Assembly: GCF_011927835.1 (NCBI RefSeq)
Contig: NZ_JAATJH010000002.1
Span: 575,915 to 639,914, forward strand
Source of the DNA: Neolewinella antarctica
Lineage (GTDB): Bacteria > Bacteroidota > Bacteroidia > Chitinophagales > Saprospiraceae
Length of the DNA stretch: 64,000 nucleotides
Direction of reading: 5' to 3'
Positions within the stretch are counted from its first letter, which is position 1. Each line of letters begins with the position of its first letter. This document shows positions 46,420 through 55,125 of the stretch, in pieces. The notes beneath the pieces are model-generated. The model saw only the letters and a program-made list of their open reading frames with translations. It searched no databases and was not told where the DNA came from. A program made the position numbers and the translations under genes.

Positions 46420-46890
46420 AATGCGGGGGGTGTTGTAATTAGCGGACACGACGTGGGAGGGCAAAATTCCTTTCGTACGTACAGAGCCCTAACGGCAGGG
46501 TGGCCCCCGGGTTTCGTAATTCACCTCGGCCGGGCTTAACGTCTTTTAACGCGTACCGCCGGCAGATAACCTTTCCTTAAGCATATTAAGTAGGGGGTAG
46601 TGGTTACAGTAGTGTCTTTCAGGCAATTAGCTAACTATGCAGGTCGATAATTTCTAACCCAGTAAAATAATGGGTAACGAGAATACCGGTTTACGCAGAT
46701 GCGCCTGCGGGCCGTGAGCAATGAAAAGCTGAGCGGTGGGCGCTGCCCACAAATAGGGCGACCGCCACAAGAATTTGGGTTTTAATAGTGTGTGTTTTAC
46801 CGCGCGGTCCGGATTATACTCCCGGACCGCGCTTTTTTGTGGATTGGTAGCCCGGTTTCTTACTTAACCGGCGGGACGTAATTTTACCGC
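46420..46890. other. 470-base spacer with possible small RNA or leader
   Basis: The part at about 46650-46838 can form several hairpins (GTGGGC-GCT-GCCCAC inside GCGGT...ACCGC at 46732-46769) and ends in a very strong terminator at 46802-46838, all before the apbE gene. This is the layout of either an independent small RNA or a transcription-attenuating leader. No known RNA family was recognised. No coding frame is convincing. Confidence 0.5.
46802..46838 (+). terminator. Strong terminator upstream of apbE
   Basis: GCGCGGTCCGG (46802-46812) pairs perfectly with CCGGACCGCGC (46822-46832), followed by six T. It lies 52 bases upstream of the apbE ATG with no plus-strand gene before it. Confidence 0.8.
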
Positions 46891-47916
46891 ATGATTAGAC
46901 TAGGCCCCACCTTTCTGCTCCTTACCTGCTTACTCTGCACCTGCGACCGCGCCCAAACCAACGAAACGGGATCGCGCGGGGCCACCGGGCAACGCCACGA
47001 AATAAGCGGGCAAGCCATGGGGTCCTACTACCGCATCACTTACCTGGGCGACAGCATTCCCTTTCTGACCGGCAGTGTGGATAGTTTACTGGACGCTTAC
47101 AACCTGGAGCTATCCGCCTGGGTGCCGGAAAGCAAGCTTAGCCAGTTCAACGAACGTGATTCCGGGGTTGACCTGCGTGGTACGCAGCACTTTATTCCGA
47201 ACCTCGAACTAGCCATAAAAATTAGCCGGGAAACGGACGGCGCCTACGACCCGACCGTGGCGCCACTCGTTAATTACTGGGGCTTCGGGGCGGGGGAGCG
47301 ACGCACTTCGACCGATTACGACGTAGCCGAAATAGCGCGTTTGCGCACGCTCGTCGGATTAGAAAATATCGAACTAAAGGGTGAGCGGCTAACGAAAAAA
47401 ATACCTGGCGTGCAGCTCGACGTGAGCGCCAGCGCGAAGGGTTACGGCGTGGACCTGGTGTCCGAATTAATGAGCGCGCGCGGCCGCCCGAACCACCTCG
47501 TGGACATCGGCGGCGAAATGCGCGGCGGCGGTACGAAGGACGGCGCGGCCTGGAACGTGGCCATTCGCCTGCCCGACGAGGACAAAACAAAAATTGCCAG
47601 CGCCGGTACGCTGCCGCTGATGAACGGTCGGGCACTCGCGACCTCGGGCAATTATTTAAATTATTACAAAGTCGATGGCGAAACCTACAGCCACACCATT
47701 AATCCGAAAACGGGGATGGTTGAACGGAATACGCTCCTGAGCGCCTCCGTCCTGGCGCCCGATTGCGCTACGGCGGACGCCTACGCCACGGCCTGTATGG
47801 TGCTTGGCCCGGAAAAAGCCTTGCGGTTAATTGAGGCGCGCCCGGAAATGGAAGGCTACTTTTTGACCCGCGGTGACGACGGGACACTGGTTACGCTGAA
47901 GAGTAGCGGCCTCTGA
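46891..47916 (+). CDS. apbE: ApbE-family FAD:protein FMN transferase, lipoprotein
   Basis: A 341-residue periplasmic lipoprotein (lipobox LLCTC) that attaches FMN to Thr residues of Rnf/Nqr-type proteins. Motifs: ISGQAMGSYYRITY, VSASAKGYGVDLVSE, NHLVDIGGEMRGGG, ALATSGNYLNYY, YSHTINPKTG and the Mg2+/FAD-binding DCATADAYATACMVLG. All are intact. A TAATTTTA box 4 bases before the ATG may be its promoter. Its lipobox region is encoded by a copy of the GCACCTGCGACCGCGCC repeat. No target Rnf/Nqr gene is in the window. Confidence 0.93.
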   Translation: MIRLGPTFLLLTCLLCTCDRAQTNETGSRGATGQRHEISGQAMGSYYRITYLGDSIPFLTGSVDSLLDAYNLELSAWVPESKLSQFNERDSGVDLRGTQHFIPNLELAIKISRETDGAYDPTVAPLVNYWGFGAGERRTSTDYDVAEIARLRTLVGLENIELKGERLTKKIPGVQLDVSASAKGYGVDLVSELMSARGRPNHLVDIGGEMRGGGTKDGAAWNVAIRLPDEDKTKIASAGTLPLMNGRALATSGNYLNYYKVDGETYSHTINPKTGMVERNTLLSASVLAPDCATADAYATACMVLGPEKALRLIEARPEMEGYFLTRGDDGTLVTLKSSGL

Positions 47917-48039
47917 TGCATGATCACTTCGGGCCAAAAGCAATTGTAACGAATCTCAAGGGATCAATTAGTTCTGCGCTGTTTTCTGTGATGAAAAAAA
48001 GCGTAAGGTCAATTCGTGAACTGCGTATTTCCCGCGCCT

Positions 48040-48047
48040 TACCTTCG
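48040..48047 (+). promoter_or_regulatory. -7 box for the EamA transporter gene
   Basis: TACCTTCG ends 4 bases before the GTG at 48052, implying a leaderless transcript. Confidence 0.5.
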
Positions 48048-48051
48048 CCGC

Positions 48052-48948
48052 GTGATTCAAAAACGTAGCAGCCCCCAGCTCATCGATTACCTGACCCTCG
48101 TTGCCCTCAGCCTGATTTGGGGGACGAGTTATATCCTCATCAAACGGGGCCTGGAAGTATTTACCCCGGCCCAGGTGGCGACGCTGCGCCTGGGCATTTC
48201 GGCGCTTGCCCTGTTACCGTTCGCGGTCGTTCACTTACGCAAAATTAGCTGGTCGCAGGTACCGTTGCTCATCGTCATCGGCATTACCGGGACGGGCCTG
48301 CCGTCTTTCCTTTTCCCCTTTGCGCAGACCGAGCTCAGCAGCAGCCTGACGGGTATGCTGAGTAGCCTCACGCCGCTGTGCACCTTCATCGTCGCGTACT
48401 TCATTTTTGGTAGCCGCGAGGGTAGTAATCGGCAACTGGCGGGTGTGCTGGTGGGGCTTTGCGGCGCGATTCTGCTGGCGTGGGCGGCACCCGGGGTGAC
48501 GGGGCAGACCACCCGTTTTCTTTACACGGGCTTTATTTTAATGGCCTGTTTCTGCTACGCCATCAGTTCCAACCTCGTCGGTGCTTACTTCAAAGAAACG
48601 TCGGCGCTGACGATTACGGTCACCAGTTTTGTGCTGGTGGGGACGCCGGCGTTGATTTGGGCGCTGAGCGCGGGTGCCGTGTTGGACGTGGTGTTGAGCA
48701 CGGCCGACGGGGCGGGCTGGTGGGCGCTGGGGTACGTAGCGTTTCTGGCGGTATTCAGTACCGTGCTGTCGAGCGTAGTGTTTTTCCGGATGGTGCAACG
48801 GACCGGGGCGGTGTTCGCGAGCACGGTGAGTTACATCATCCCGCTGGTGGCCCTCTCTTGGGGTTTGCTGGACGGCGAAGCCCTGAGCTACTGGCAGCTG
48901 CCGGCGGTCGCGCTCGTCCTCGTGGGCGTTTGGTTAAGTAAACGATGA
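48052..48948 (+). CDS. EamA/DMT-family transporter
   Basis: A 298-residue inner-membrane protein with ten predicted helices in two EamA repeats, starting LTLVALSLIWGTSYILIKRGLEVFTPAQVATLRLGISALAL in the first and WWALGYVAFLAVFSTVLSSVVFFRMVQRTGAVFASTVSYIIPLVALSWG in the second. Members export amino acids, metabolites or nucleotides; substrate unknown. I take the GTG at 48052 as start because a -7 box occupies 48040-48047; an in-frame GTG at 48016 would add 12 residues. The next gene's coding region begins within 80 bases and may share the transcript. Confidence 0.88.
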   Translation: MIQKRSSPQLIDYLTLVALSLIWGTSYILIKRGLEVFTPAQVATLRLGISALALLPFAVVHLRKISWSQVPLLIVIGITGTGLPSFLFPFAQTELSSSLTGMLSSLTPLCTFIVAYFIFGSREGSNRQLAGVLVGLCGAILLAWAAPGVTGQTTRFLYTGFILMACFCYAISSNLVGAYFKETSALTITVTSFVLVGTPALIWALSAGAVLDVVLSTADGAGWWALGYVAFLAVFSTVLSSVVFFRMVQRTGAVFASTVSYIIPLVALSWGLLDGEALSYWQLPAVALVLVGVWLSKR

Positions 48949-49025
48949 TGGGGGAGTGCGTCCGTAAGGTTACCGAACCGGCCGGCCGGCACGTGATTGT
49001 CGTGGCTTATTCCGTTATTGCGACG

Positions 49026-50534
49026 ATGCGGATAGATTACCTTCTAACTTTATTATTACTGCTTGCGGCGAGCCAGCCGTCAGGCTTAAGGGGGCAGGGT
49101 ACGGAAGCCACGCCCGTGGAGGATGACCGGCCCAAAATACTCCGGACCCTACGGGATACTAGCCCGGCGACAGCGACAGCGACTAAAACAACACCGCTCG
49201 CCGACTCGGTCACGATCGTCGACGTATTTATGGAGGGCCACAAGCGGACCCGCGACCGCGTTATCGTCCGGGAGATGGGCCTCAAACGCGGCGCCCGCGT
49301 TCCGTCCGCCGACCTACGGGAGCGGGTAGATTTAAGCTACAACACGTTAATGAATACCGGCCTCTTTGCGAGCGTCGAAATTGCGATCGATACCCTGAGC
49401 GCCGATGAAGTCGCTTTGGTGCTACAAATTCGGGAAACTTGGTACCTGTACCCCGTGCCGGTCTTCGGCCTGGCGGACCGCAATTTTAACGTCTGGTTCA
49501 ACGAAAATAACGCCTCCCTCGACCGGGTCGACATCGGGGCGAAATTGACTTACTATAACTTCACCGGCCGCCGCGACAAATTCAAAATAGGGTTCACGAC
49601 GGGCTACACGCGGGAATACGAATTTAGCTATAACCACCCCTACGTCAACGCCGCCGGCACGCTCGGCCTCGGCCTCAGTTACAGTTTCCGCCGCCGCCGC
49701 GAGCAGAATTACCTGACGGTTGACAACCAGCAAAAATTCTATTCGGAGGAGGATAACTTTGTGTTCCGTCGCACCAACGTCGACCTATCGTTGAGATACC
49801 GAAAAGAACTTTTTGTCACCCACCGCATAGAACTGGGCTACCGCAATACCAGCATTGCCGACACCATTGCGCGGAGCTTAAACCCCGACTTTTTCGGCGG
49901 CGCTCGGAATAGCCAGCAGTTTGGGCGGCTGGCCTACTTTTATTCGACCGACAAGCGCGACGTCCGTAATTACCCCTGGGCGGGTTACCTCATCAGCGGT
50001 TCTGTAGAAAAGGAAGGCCTGGGGATTACGGGAGAACGGAGTGGTTTGACGCTGGGGGGCACCTACGCTAAGTTTTTACCCCTTAGCGATAAATATTCCC
50101 TCAACTTCGGTATGGCCGCTAAGTACAGCCTCATTCGCACGCAGCAACCTTTCCTGGAGAACCGGGCCATTGGCTTCGGAAGTAACGGGCTGGTGGGGTA
50201 TCAATTTTACGTCGTGGACGGACTGGATATGCTCATCTGGCGGGCGGGCATTCGGCGGGAAATATTTCGGGCTAAACTGGACCTCGGTAAGTACGCATTT
50301 ATTGACGCGTTTCGGTACGTGCCGATTCGTTTACTCTTCGCCGTTCAGTTCAATCAGGGTTTTTCCAACTCCCCTTTCGTCGGGGAAGCTAATCCGCTGA
50401 CCAACAGGTTACTGACCGGAATGAGCGCGGGCCTGGATGCCGTTCTGTATTACGATATGGTGGGTAGTATTCAGTATAACCGAAATCACCTGGGTGAAGA
50501 TGGCGTTTTTATCGCCCTCCAGCTAAGTTTTTAA
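49026..50534 (+). CDS. Omp85-superfamily outer-membrane protein with one POTRA domain
   Basis: A 502-residue protein with a signal peptide (MRIDYLLTLLLLLAASQPSGLRG), one POTRA-like domain (about 60-140, VDVFMEGHKRTRDRVIVREMGLKRGARVPSADLRER...NTGLFASVEI) and a C-terminal ~350-residue beta-barrel of the BamA/TamA surface-antigen type. It is shorter than BamA (five POTRA), so a specialised translocation or assembly role is likely but unknown. I start at the ATG at 49026 because a clean signal peptide begins there; an in-frame ATG at 48945 would add 27 residues and overlap the EamA stop. Confidence 0.83.
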   Translation: MRIDYLLTLLLLLAASQPSGLRGQGTEATPVEDDRPKILRTLRDTSPATATATKTTPLADSVTIVDVFMEGHKRTRDRVIVREMGLKRGARVPSADLRERVDLSYNTLMNTGLFASVEIAIDTLSADEVALVLQIRETWYLYPVPVFGLADRNFNVWFNENNASLDRVDIGAKLTYYNFTGRRDKFKIGFTTGYTREYEFSYNHPYVNAAGTLGLGLSYSFRRRREQNYLTVDNQQKFYSEEDNFVFRRTNVDLSLRYRKELFVTHRIELGYRNTSIADTIARSLNPDFFGGARNSQQFGRLAYFYSTDKRDVRNYPWAGYLISGSVEKEGLGITGERSGLTLGGTYAKFLPLSDKYSLNFGMAAKYSLIRTQQPFLENRAIGFGSNGLVGYQFYVVDGLDMLIWRAGIRREIFRAKLDLGKYAFIDAFRYVPIRLLFAVQFNQGFSNSPFVGEANPLTNRLLTGMSAGLDAVLYYDMVGSIQYNRNHLGEDGVFIALQLSF

Positions 50535-50997
50535 CCCACTTCAGCATGCTGCGTTTTTCACCGTGGGGCGAGCCTTCAATCAGTACGAACGAATGCTTAA
50601 GATCTGCTGTTTCGCAGATTATTTCGCCACAAAAGCACAAAAGCACAAAATCGGTGTACGGCTGCGCCGAAGCACCGTTCATTTACTCTCGTGTGTTTTT
50701 GTGTTTGTGTGGCATAATCCGGCTGTGTAAGGTCGGTTAAGATTATACAATTTCGGAGTCCGTACGTCAGTCGAAATGTTGACCTTTCCGCACCGATAGC
50801 CACGCTGCGGGGTCCCGGAGCGACCGACGGTCGTTACGGGCGCAAGGCAATACCGGTCAGTAGCGTAATTATTCGTCTAATCCTTATTTTGCTTAGCCAC
50901 GACGGCTAATCCGAGTACGGTCCCCACGAAATGTTCCGGCGTCCGTTTGGGACAATAGCCTCAACATCAAGAACAGAAGGTGTAACTTGGCCTCCCT
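50535..50997. other. 460-base spacer
   Basis: It contains the inverted-repeat element at 50626-50713 and small GC-rich hairpins (for example CGACC-GAC-GGTCG near 50820). A TAACTTGG box at 50983-50990, one mismatch from TAnnTTTG, sits 7 bases before the NAD kinase ATG. No gene is seen. Confidence 0.55.
50626..50713. repeat. Inverted-repeat element of the GCCACA...TGTGGC type
   Basis: The arm GCCACAAAAGCACAAAAGCAC (50626 on) is mirrored by GTGTGTTTTTGTGTTTGTGTGGC (50691-50713). The interior holds a CGGTG/CACCG hairpin. Same design as 20509-20629. Confidence 0.75.
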
Positions 50998-51882
50998 ATG
51001 CAGATCGTGATTTATAGCCAGGTACTCAAGGTGAAGGATATTTCCGTCATCCAGGAACTATTTGACCTCCTCGCCGAGTATAATTTTTCAACCTACGTTT
51101 ACGGGCCTTACCTGGAGGAACTACGCCCCCACGTTACTTTTAAAAAGGACGTGGGTGTTTTTGGTGGTCACATTGACCTGCGCATCAAACCTTTCGATAT
51201 GTTCTTTTGCCTCGGGGGCGATGGGACGATCCTGCGTGCGGCGACGATCGTGCGTAACACGGGGATACCCATCTTGGGTATAAACCTTGGACGGTTGGGC
51301 TTCCTGGCCAGGGTGGAAAAGACGCGCCTGCGTTCGACCCTTAATCTGCTTAAACTGGGCCGCTTCAACGTCGAGCAGCGGGGGATGCTCTACCTGGAAA
51401 GTAATCTATCCGTATTCGGCGAGACGCCCTACGCGCTTAATGATTGTACGCTACTCAAGCGGGATACCTCTTCGATGGTGACGATCCACACCTACATTAA
51501 CGGGGCGTATTTAAATAGCTACTGGGCGGACGGCATCATTATCGCCACCCCGACGGGCTCTACGGGGTATTCGCTGAGTTGTGGCGGGCCGATCATCTTC
51601 CCCGGCAGCGGTAATTTCGTGCTCACGCCGGTCGCGCCGCACAATTTGAACGTGCGGCCAATCGTAATTTCCGATGATTCGGTGGTCAGCTTCGAGATCG
51701 AAGGGCGGACGGAAAACTTCCTCTGCACGCTCGATAGCCGCTTTGAGACCATTACTTCGGTACACAGTTTGGCGGTCCGGAAAAATGATTTCGGATTAAG
51801 CCTGGTGGAGCTTCCGGGTATCACGTTTATGGATACCCTGCGCGGGAAACTACACTGGGGGGACGATCGTCGTAACTTTTGA
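50998..51882 (+). CDS. nadK: NAD kinase
   Basis: A 294-residue cytosolic kinase making NADP+ from NAD+. Motifs: LGGDGTILRAA (about 73-83) with the GGDG nucleotide site, GINLGRLGFLA (about 95-105), NDCTLLKRD and TPTGSTGYSLSCGGPI (about 182-197). Length and order are those of the bacterial PpnK family. The spacers on both sides are long, so it is monocistronic. Confidence 0.95.
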   Translation: MQIVIYSQVLKVKDISVIQELFDLLAEYNFSTYVYGPYLEELRPHVTFKKDVGVFGGHIDLRIKPFDMFFCLGGDGTILRAATIVRNTGIPILGINLGRLGFLARVEKTRLRSTLNLLKLGRFNVEQRGMLYLESNLSVFGETPYALNDCTLLKRDTSSMVTIHTYINGAYLNSYWADGIIIATPTGSTGYSLSCGGPIIFPGSGNFVLTPVAPHNLNVRPIVISDDSVVSFEIEGRTENFLCTLDSRFETITSVHSLAVRKNDFGLSLVELPGITFMDTLRGKLHWGDDRRNF

Positions 51883-52478
51883 GGGCAAAACATCCCATTT
51901 TGCTGGCGAATGCGGGTTAAACGAAGGTATCTCGTATGATGACCGGGCTGGCCATAATTAAACTGGCCGCTTAAATAAAGGAGCGTTTAACACTAGCTAA
52001 GAGCATATTGGGACGTTGGGTTCCTGGCTGGTTTTGAGGCAGTTTTGTGATGGTTAAGGCAGCAAAACCGGAGTTTAGCCGTAGCTAAATGAGGATTTTA
52101 CTAACGAAGACCACCGCAAAAGTGGCTAAAATAAGGCCGGAAGCTAAAGTCCCAACATGCTCTAAAAGAACAAATAACCGAAATTAACCTTTTTAGCATA
52201 TATTTGCGTAATAATTGGCCCCATCGGAAGATCTATCAAAGTAGTCATTTCCCCGATTCATACGATAACTGTACATTCCGCGCGAACCAAATTCGTGATG
52301 TCGGAATAACTTGAATGTGTCGTTGGGTCAGACTTTTAAATAAACTTTTAAATAAATAATATTAGAGAGTTATTTGCTCCTGGAAAGATGGCACCCCATT
52401 TCTTCAGAATGAAGCGCAGTATCTTTTACTTATCATTTATTAAATATCAATAATTAACCACTCAATCCAAACCATAAT
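51883..52478. other. 600-base AT-richer spacer
   Basis: It holds the MITE-like element at 52001-52162. The 300 bases after it are AT-rich and lead into the AT-hook protein gene. I see no gene; the AT-rich part may contain the promoter of that gene, but no -7 box stands out. Confidence 0.5.
52001..52162. mobile_element. MITE-like element with 14-bp terminal inverted repeats
   Basis: GAGCATATTGGGAC (52001-52014) is mirrored by GTCCCAACATGCTC (52149-52162), 13 of 14 positions matching. TAA flanks both ends (51998-52000 and 52163-52165), a plausible 3-bp target duplication as in the ISL2 group of IS5. The 162-bp interior has no coding frame. Different from the element at 44103. Confidence 0.7.
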
Positions 52479-53342
52479 ATGGCTAATCTAAAAAAAGAAG
52501 TTGCCGCACTCCTGTCTCGATTCGACGCAGCGCAGGAAGCTTTTACCGCTAACTCTAACGACGCGAAAAAGGCCCGCAAGGCACACAAAAAGGAGATGAA
52601 GTCTTCCAAGAAGACCATTAAGGCATTAGAGCAGCAAGTTGCCGACCTCCAAAAGAAGTTATCAAAAGCCGAAGGTGAGCTCACCCTCACGAAAGCTAAG
52701 GTCACCGGAAAATCCGCCTCCGCTACGCCCAGCGCGCAGAAATCCGTGAGCGACACGTCAAAGGACGATAAGTCCAAAACTGCAAGCAGTAAGTCAAAGG
52801 ATGATAAATCCAAGACCGAAAGCAACAAGTCTAAATCGGACAAGCCCGCGGCTACGCCCACCAAGGTAACCAACACTTCTACGGGCTCGACCAAGAAGGA
52901 TGCCGATAAGTCAACGACCAGCGGCCCCGGTCGCCCCAAGAAGACGGCTGCTACCGCGGCTGCATCCAAGGCGACTCCCGATATGAACGACAAATCTGAG
53001 GAAAGCACCTCGGCAGCTAAGCCAGCCGCTAAGCGTCGTGGCCGCCCCGCCGGTAGCAAGGCTAACAAAACCGGTGCGGCTAAGAAGCCATCCACCGGTC
53101 GTGGCCCGGGTCGCCCCCGCGTCAAGCCCGTCGTGCCGCAGAGCCCCCTCCAGGCGATCGCCGGAGTCGGCCCCGCCATGGCCCGCGCTTTCGAAGCCGC
53201 TGGTGTAAGCACACCGGCAGCACTCGCTAAGCTGTCTAACGCCAAAATGACGGAAGTACTCGACGGCGTAGGCCCACGGTACAAAAACCCCTCACCGGAA
53301 AAGATCCAGGCCTACCGCGATGCCGCTAACGCCGCAAAGTAA
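52479..53342 (+). CDS. Histone H1-like DNA-binding protein with AT-hooks and helix-hairpin-helix
   Basis: A 287-residue very basic, low-complexity protein. Parts in order: an N-terminal coiled coil (about 1-75, SSKKTIKALEQQVADLQKKLSKAE), a Lys/Ser/Asp-rich region with SKSKDDKSKT repeats (about 88-125), three AT-hook cores (GPGRPKK about 148-154, RRGRPAG about 189-195, GPGRPRVK about 210-217), and a C-terminal helix-hairpin-helix-like domain (LQAIAGVGPAMARAFEAAGV...VLDGVGPRYKN). It is probably a nucleoid-associated protein binding AT-rich minor grooves. It ends in an excellent terminator, consistent with strong expression. Confidence 0.75.
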   Translation: MANLKKEVAALLSRFDAAQEAFTANSNDAKKARKAHKKEMKSSKKTIKALEQQVADLQKKLSKAEGELTLTKAKVTGKSASATPSAQKSVSDTSKDDKSKTASSKSKDDKSKTESNKSKSDKPAATPTKVTNTSTGSTKKDADKSTTSGPGRPKKTAATAAASKATPDMNDKSEESTSAAKPAAKRRGRPAGSKANKTGAAKKPSTGRGPGRPRVKPVVPQSPLQAIAGVGPAMARAFEAAGVSTPAALAKLSNAKMTEVLDGVGPRYKNPSPEKIQAYRDAANAAK

Positions 53343-53371
53343 ATAGCCGGCCTTCATCGTTCTGAAGAAGT

Positions 53372-53409
53372 ACGAAGCCACTTTCAACCTCGGTTGAAGG
53401 TGGCTTCGT
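53372..53409 (+). terminator. Terminator after the AT-hook protein gene
   Basis: An 18-bp stem, ACGAAGCCACTTTCAACC (53372-53389) with 53392-53409, with one G-U pair. The T-run is weak. Confidence 0.75.
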
Positions 53410-53492
53410 CGTTGGCGTAATCACCTGATTATTTTCGCACATCCCACGCAGTCTCCCCGTTGACCTAAAAAATAATCCTAAAACCCTTCTTT

Positions 53493-54854
53493 ATGCGTAG
53501 ACTCTCTCAACTATCCTATTCCCTGTTGGCCATTTTTGTGGTGCTCTTTTCCACGGGCTGTGACCCCGACTCTGGCGGCACCAATGATGTTGTTTTGGAG
53601 CCGGCTCTCCGGCTGAACACCGGCAGTGGAATCATTTCCGGTGACCAGGACCTCGACTTGGCAACCCCCTCCTTCATCGTCAACATCACGGGTAATGAAG
53701 GAACCGCCCAACTCAATAGCCTGCGTATCGAAGAAAATGGTCTGGCCATTCCCGCCGACCGACTGATTTTCCGCACGGGCCAGACTTCCAACAATCCCAT
53801 CCTTCTGCTTGGTGACGATAAGACGGAGTTTACCTACGAAATTGAAATCCTCGGCAACAACGGAACGGTGGGCTCAAGCGCTTACACCTTTATTCTGCGG
53901 GACGATGGTGGCCTGACGGATGCCGAAACGATTAACGTTAATTTCACCCGGGCCGCCCCGTTGGTGGAACTACTCGTTGAGGACGGATTTGTGAGTGGAA
54001 ACACCACCCTGGCTACTTTCAATGGTGCTTTCAGCGTTCGCGTGCTCACGACTAAAACGGAAGCTGACTTAGAGACGCTTTCCGTGCTGGAGGACGGTGT
54101 GCTGCTTCCCGCTTCGCAACTTACGTTTAACGACGGATCGGAAACTGCTACCAACCCGTGGCCTTTCGCCACCGGCGAGATGTCCGGTACACCGCGCTAC
54201 CGCATCCGTGTGGACCCGGAAAATACGATTAATGGGGACAACGACGTCCGTACGTTTACGTTCCGAGCAAAGGACGTAAATGGCGTTACCGGGGAGACGA
54301 GCATTGACGTGAACTTTGAGCCGCCCGTCGTTACCGCGCTGACTTTTGACACCACGGGTGTATTTTTTAACGCGATCGGTTCCCAGCGGGGTGCGCTTGA
54401 TTTAGACAATGCCAAGGCCGTGCGCTTCAACAGCGTGGAGGCCGAACTACAGGACGAGGGGATCGACCCGACCATTCCGACCGGAACGGAAAACTGGCGT
54501 GCTCAGATTAGTGGTGGCGCAAGTGGTTCGGTCGTTCGGTTAGCAAACCTCGTGGCTTACGGTGATGGCGTAAATTTTGCGAGCGTGAGTAGTCCGGAAG
54601 AAATTCGGGATATTTTCGAAGACGACAGTAGCACGGAATTGGACGGAAACGATGCGTTCCCCGGGCCTGTACGCACGAGTGATCCCGAGGTGGACGAAAA
54701 AGTATCACAGCCACTTCTGGGTGCCGATGCTAACCGCGCCGGTGAGGTCTTCGTCGTCAAGCGCGATAATAATTACTACATCGTGCAGTTCACCAAAGTG
54801 AACTATGTTCCCAATTCTAACGACGATAACTATAACGTAGCCATCAAGTACTAG
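53493..54854 (+). CDS. Repeat-containing lipoprotein, function unknown
   Basis: A 453-residue lipoprotein (lipobox STGC after MRRLSQLSYSLLAIFVVLF). Two tandem ~125-residue beta-rich repeats follow: each has a glycine-rich opening (NTGSGIISGDQDL / EDGFVSGNTTL), an LNSLRIEENGLAIPADRL or LETLSVLEDGVLLPASQL segment, and a close TINVNF or SIDVNF. The last ~170 residues (from about TALTFDTTGVFFN) form another domain, ending in VVKRDNNYYIVQFTKVNY. Probably surface or outer-membrane exposed. No family recognised. Confidence 0.65.
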   Translation: MRRLSQLSYSLLAIFVVLFSTGCDPDSGGTNDVVLEPALRLNTGSGIISGDQDLDLATPSFIVNITGNEGTAQLNSLRIEENGLAIPADRLIFRTGQTSNNPILLLGDDKTEFTYEIEILGNNGTVGSSAYTFILRDDGGLTDAETINVNFTRAAPLVELLVEDGFVSGNTTLATFNGAFSVRVLTTKTEADLETLSVLEDGVLLPASQLTFNDGSETATNPWPFATGEMSGTPRYRIRVDPENTINGDNDVRTFTFRAKDVNGVTGETSIDVNFEPPVVTALTFDTTGVFFNAIGSQRGALDLDNAKAVRFNSVEAELQDEGIDPTIPTGTENWRAQISGGASGSVVRLANLVAYGDGVNFASVSSPEEIRDIFEDDSSTELDGNDAFPGPVRTSDPEVDEKVSQPLLGADANRAGEVFVVKRDNNYYIVQFTKVNYVPNSNDDNYNVAIKY

Positions 54855-54900
54855 CCAGCGTAGCGTGATCAACGTAGCTTTGCTGCCGCTTTAGGTAGTT

Positions 54901-55003
54901 GCGCGCTCGCGGGTGCCGGGTGTTTGTTTGCAGAGCGGAGGTGATGGGTTCAGCCCCGTTACCATCGCTCCCTACGAACCTCCCCGGCACCCGCGGCCGC
55001 GCC
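54901..55003. repeat. Inverted pair of the GGCACCCGCG...GCGCC repeat
   Basis: GCGCGCTCGCGGGTGCCGG (54901-54919) faces CCGGCACCCGCGGCCGCGCC (54984-55003) across 64 bases. Both arms belong to the dispersed GC-rich family. The pair can fold into a long hairpin after the lipoprotein gene and might act as a terminator. Confidence 0.6.
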
Positions 55004-55125
55004 CTATTTATACCCGCGCGCAGTGACGAAAGTAGCGGCCGGAGGACTTAACTAATCCCCCCGGGCAGCGAAGATGTAAACTAAACCGTTTATCTTACGG
55101 TCCGTACCAGACCGCCGCCACTACT

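Noticed and set aside
46640-46838. Signal recognition particle RNA, cobalamin or FMN riboswitch
   Set aside because: The SRP GGAA/AGCAG core and the conserved cobalamin or FMN motifs are not present; left as an unassigned structured region.
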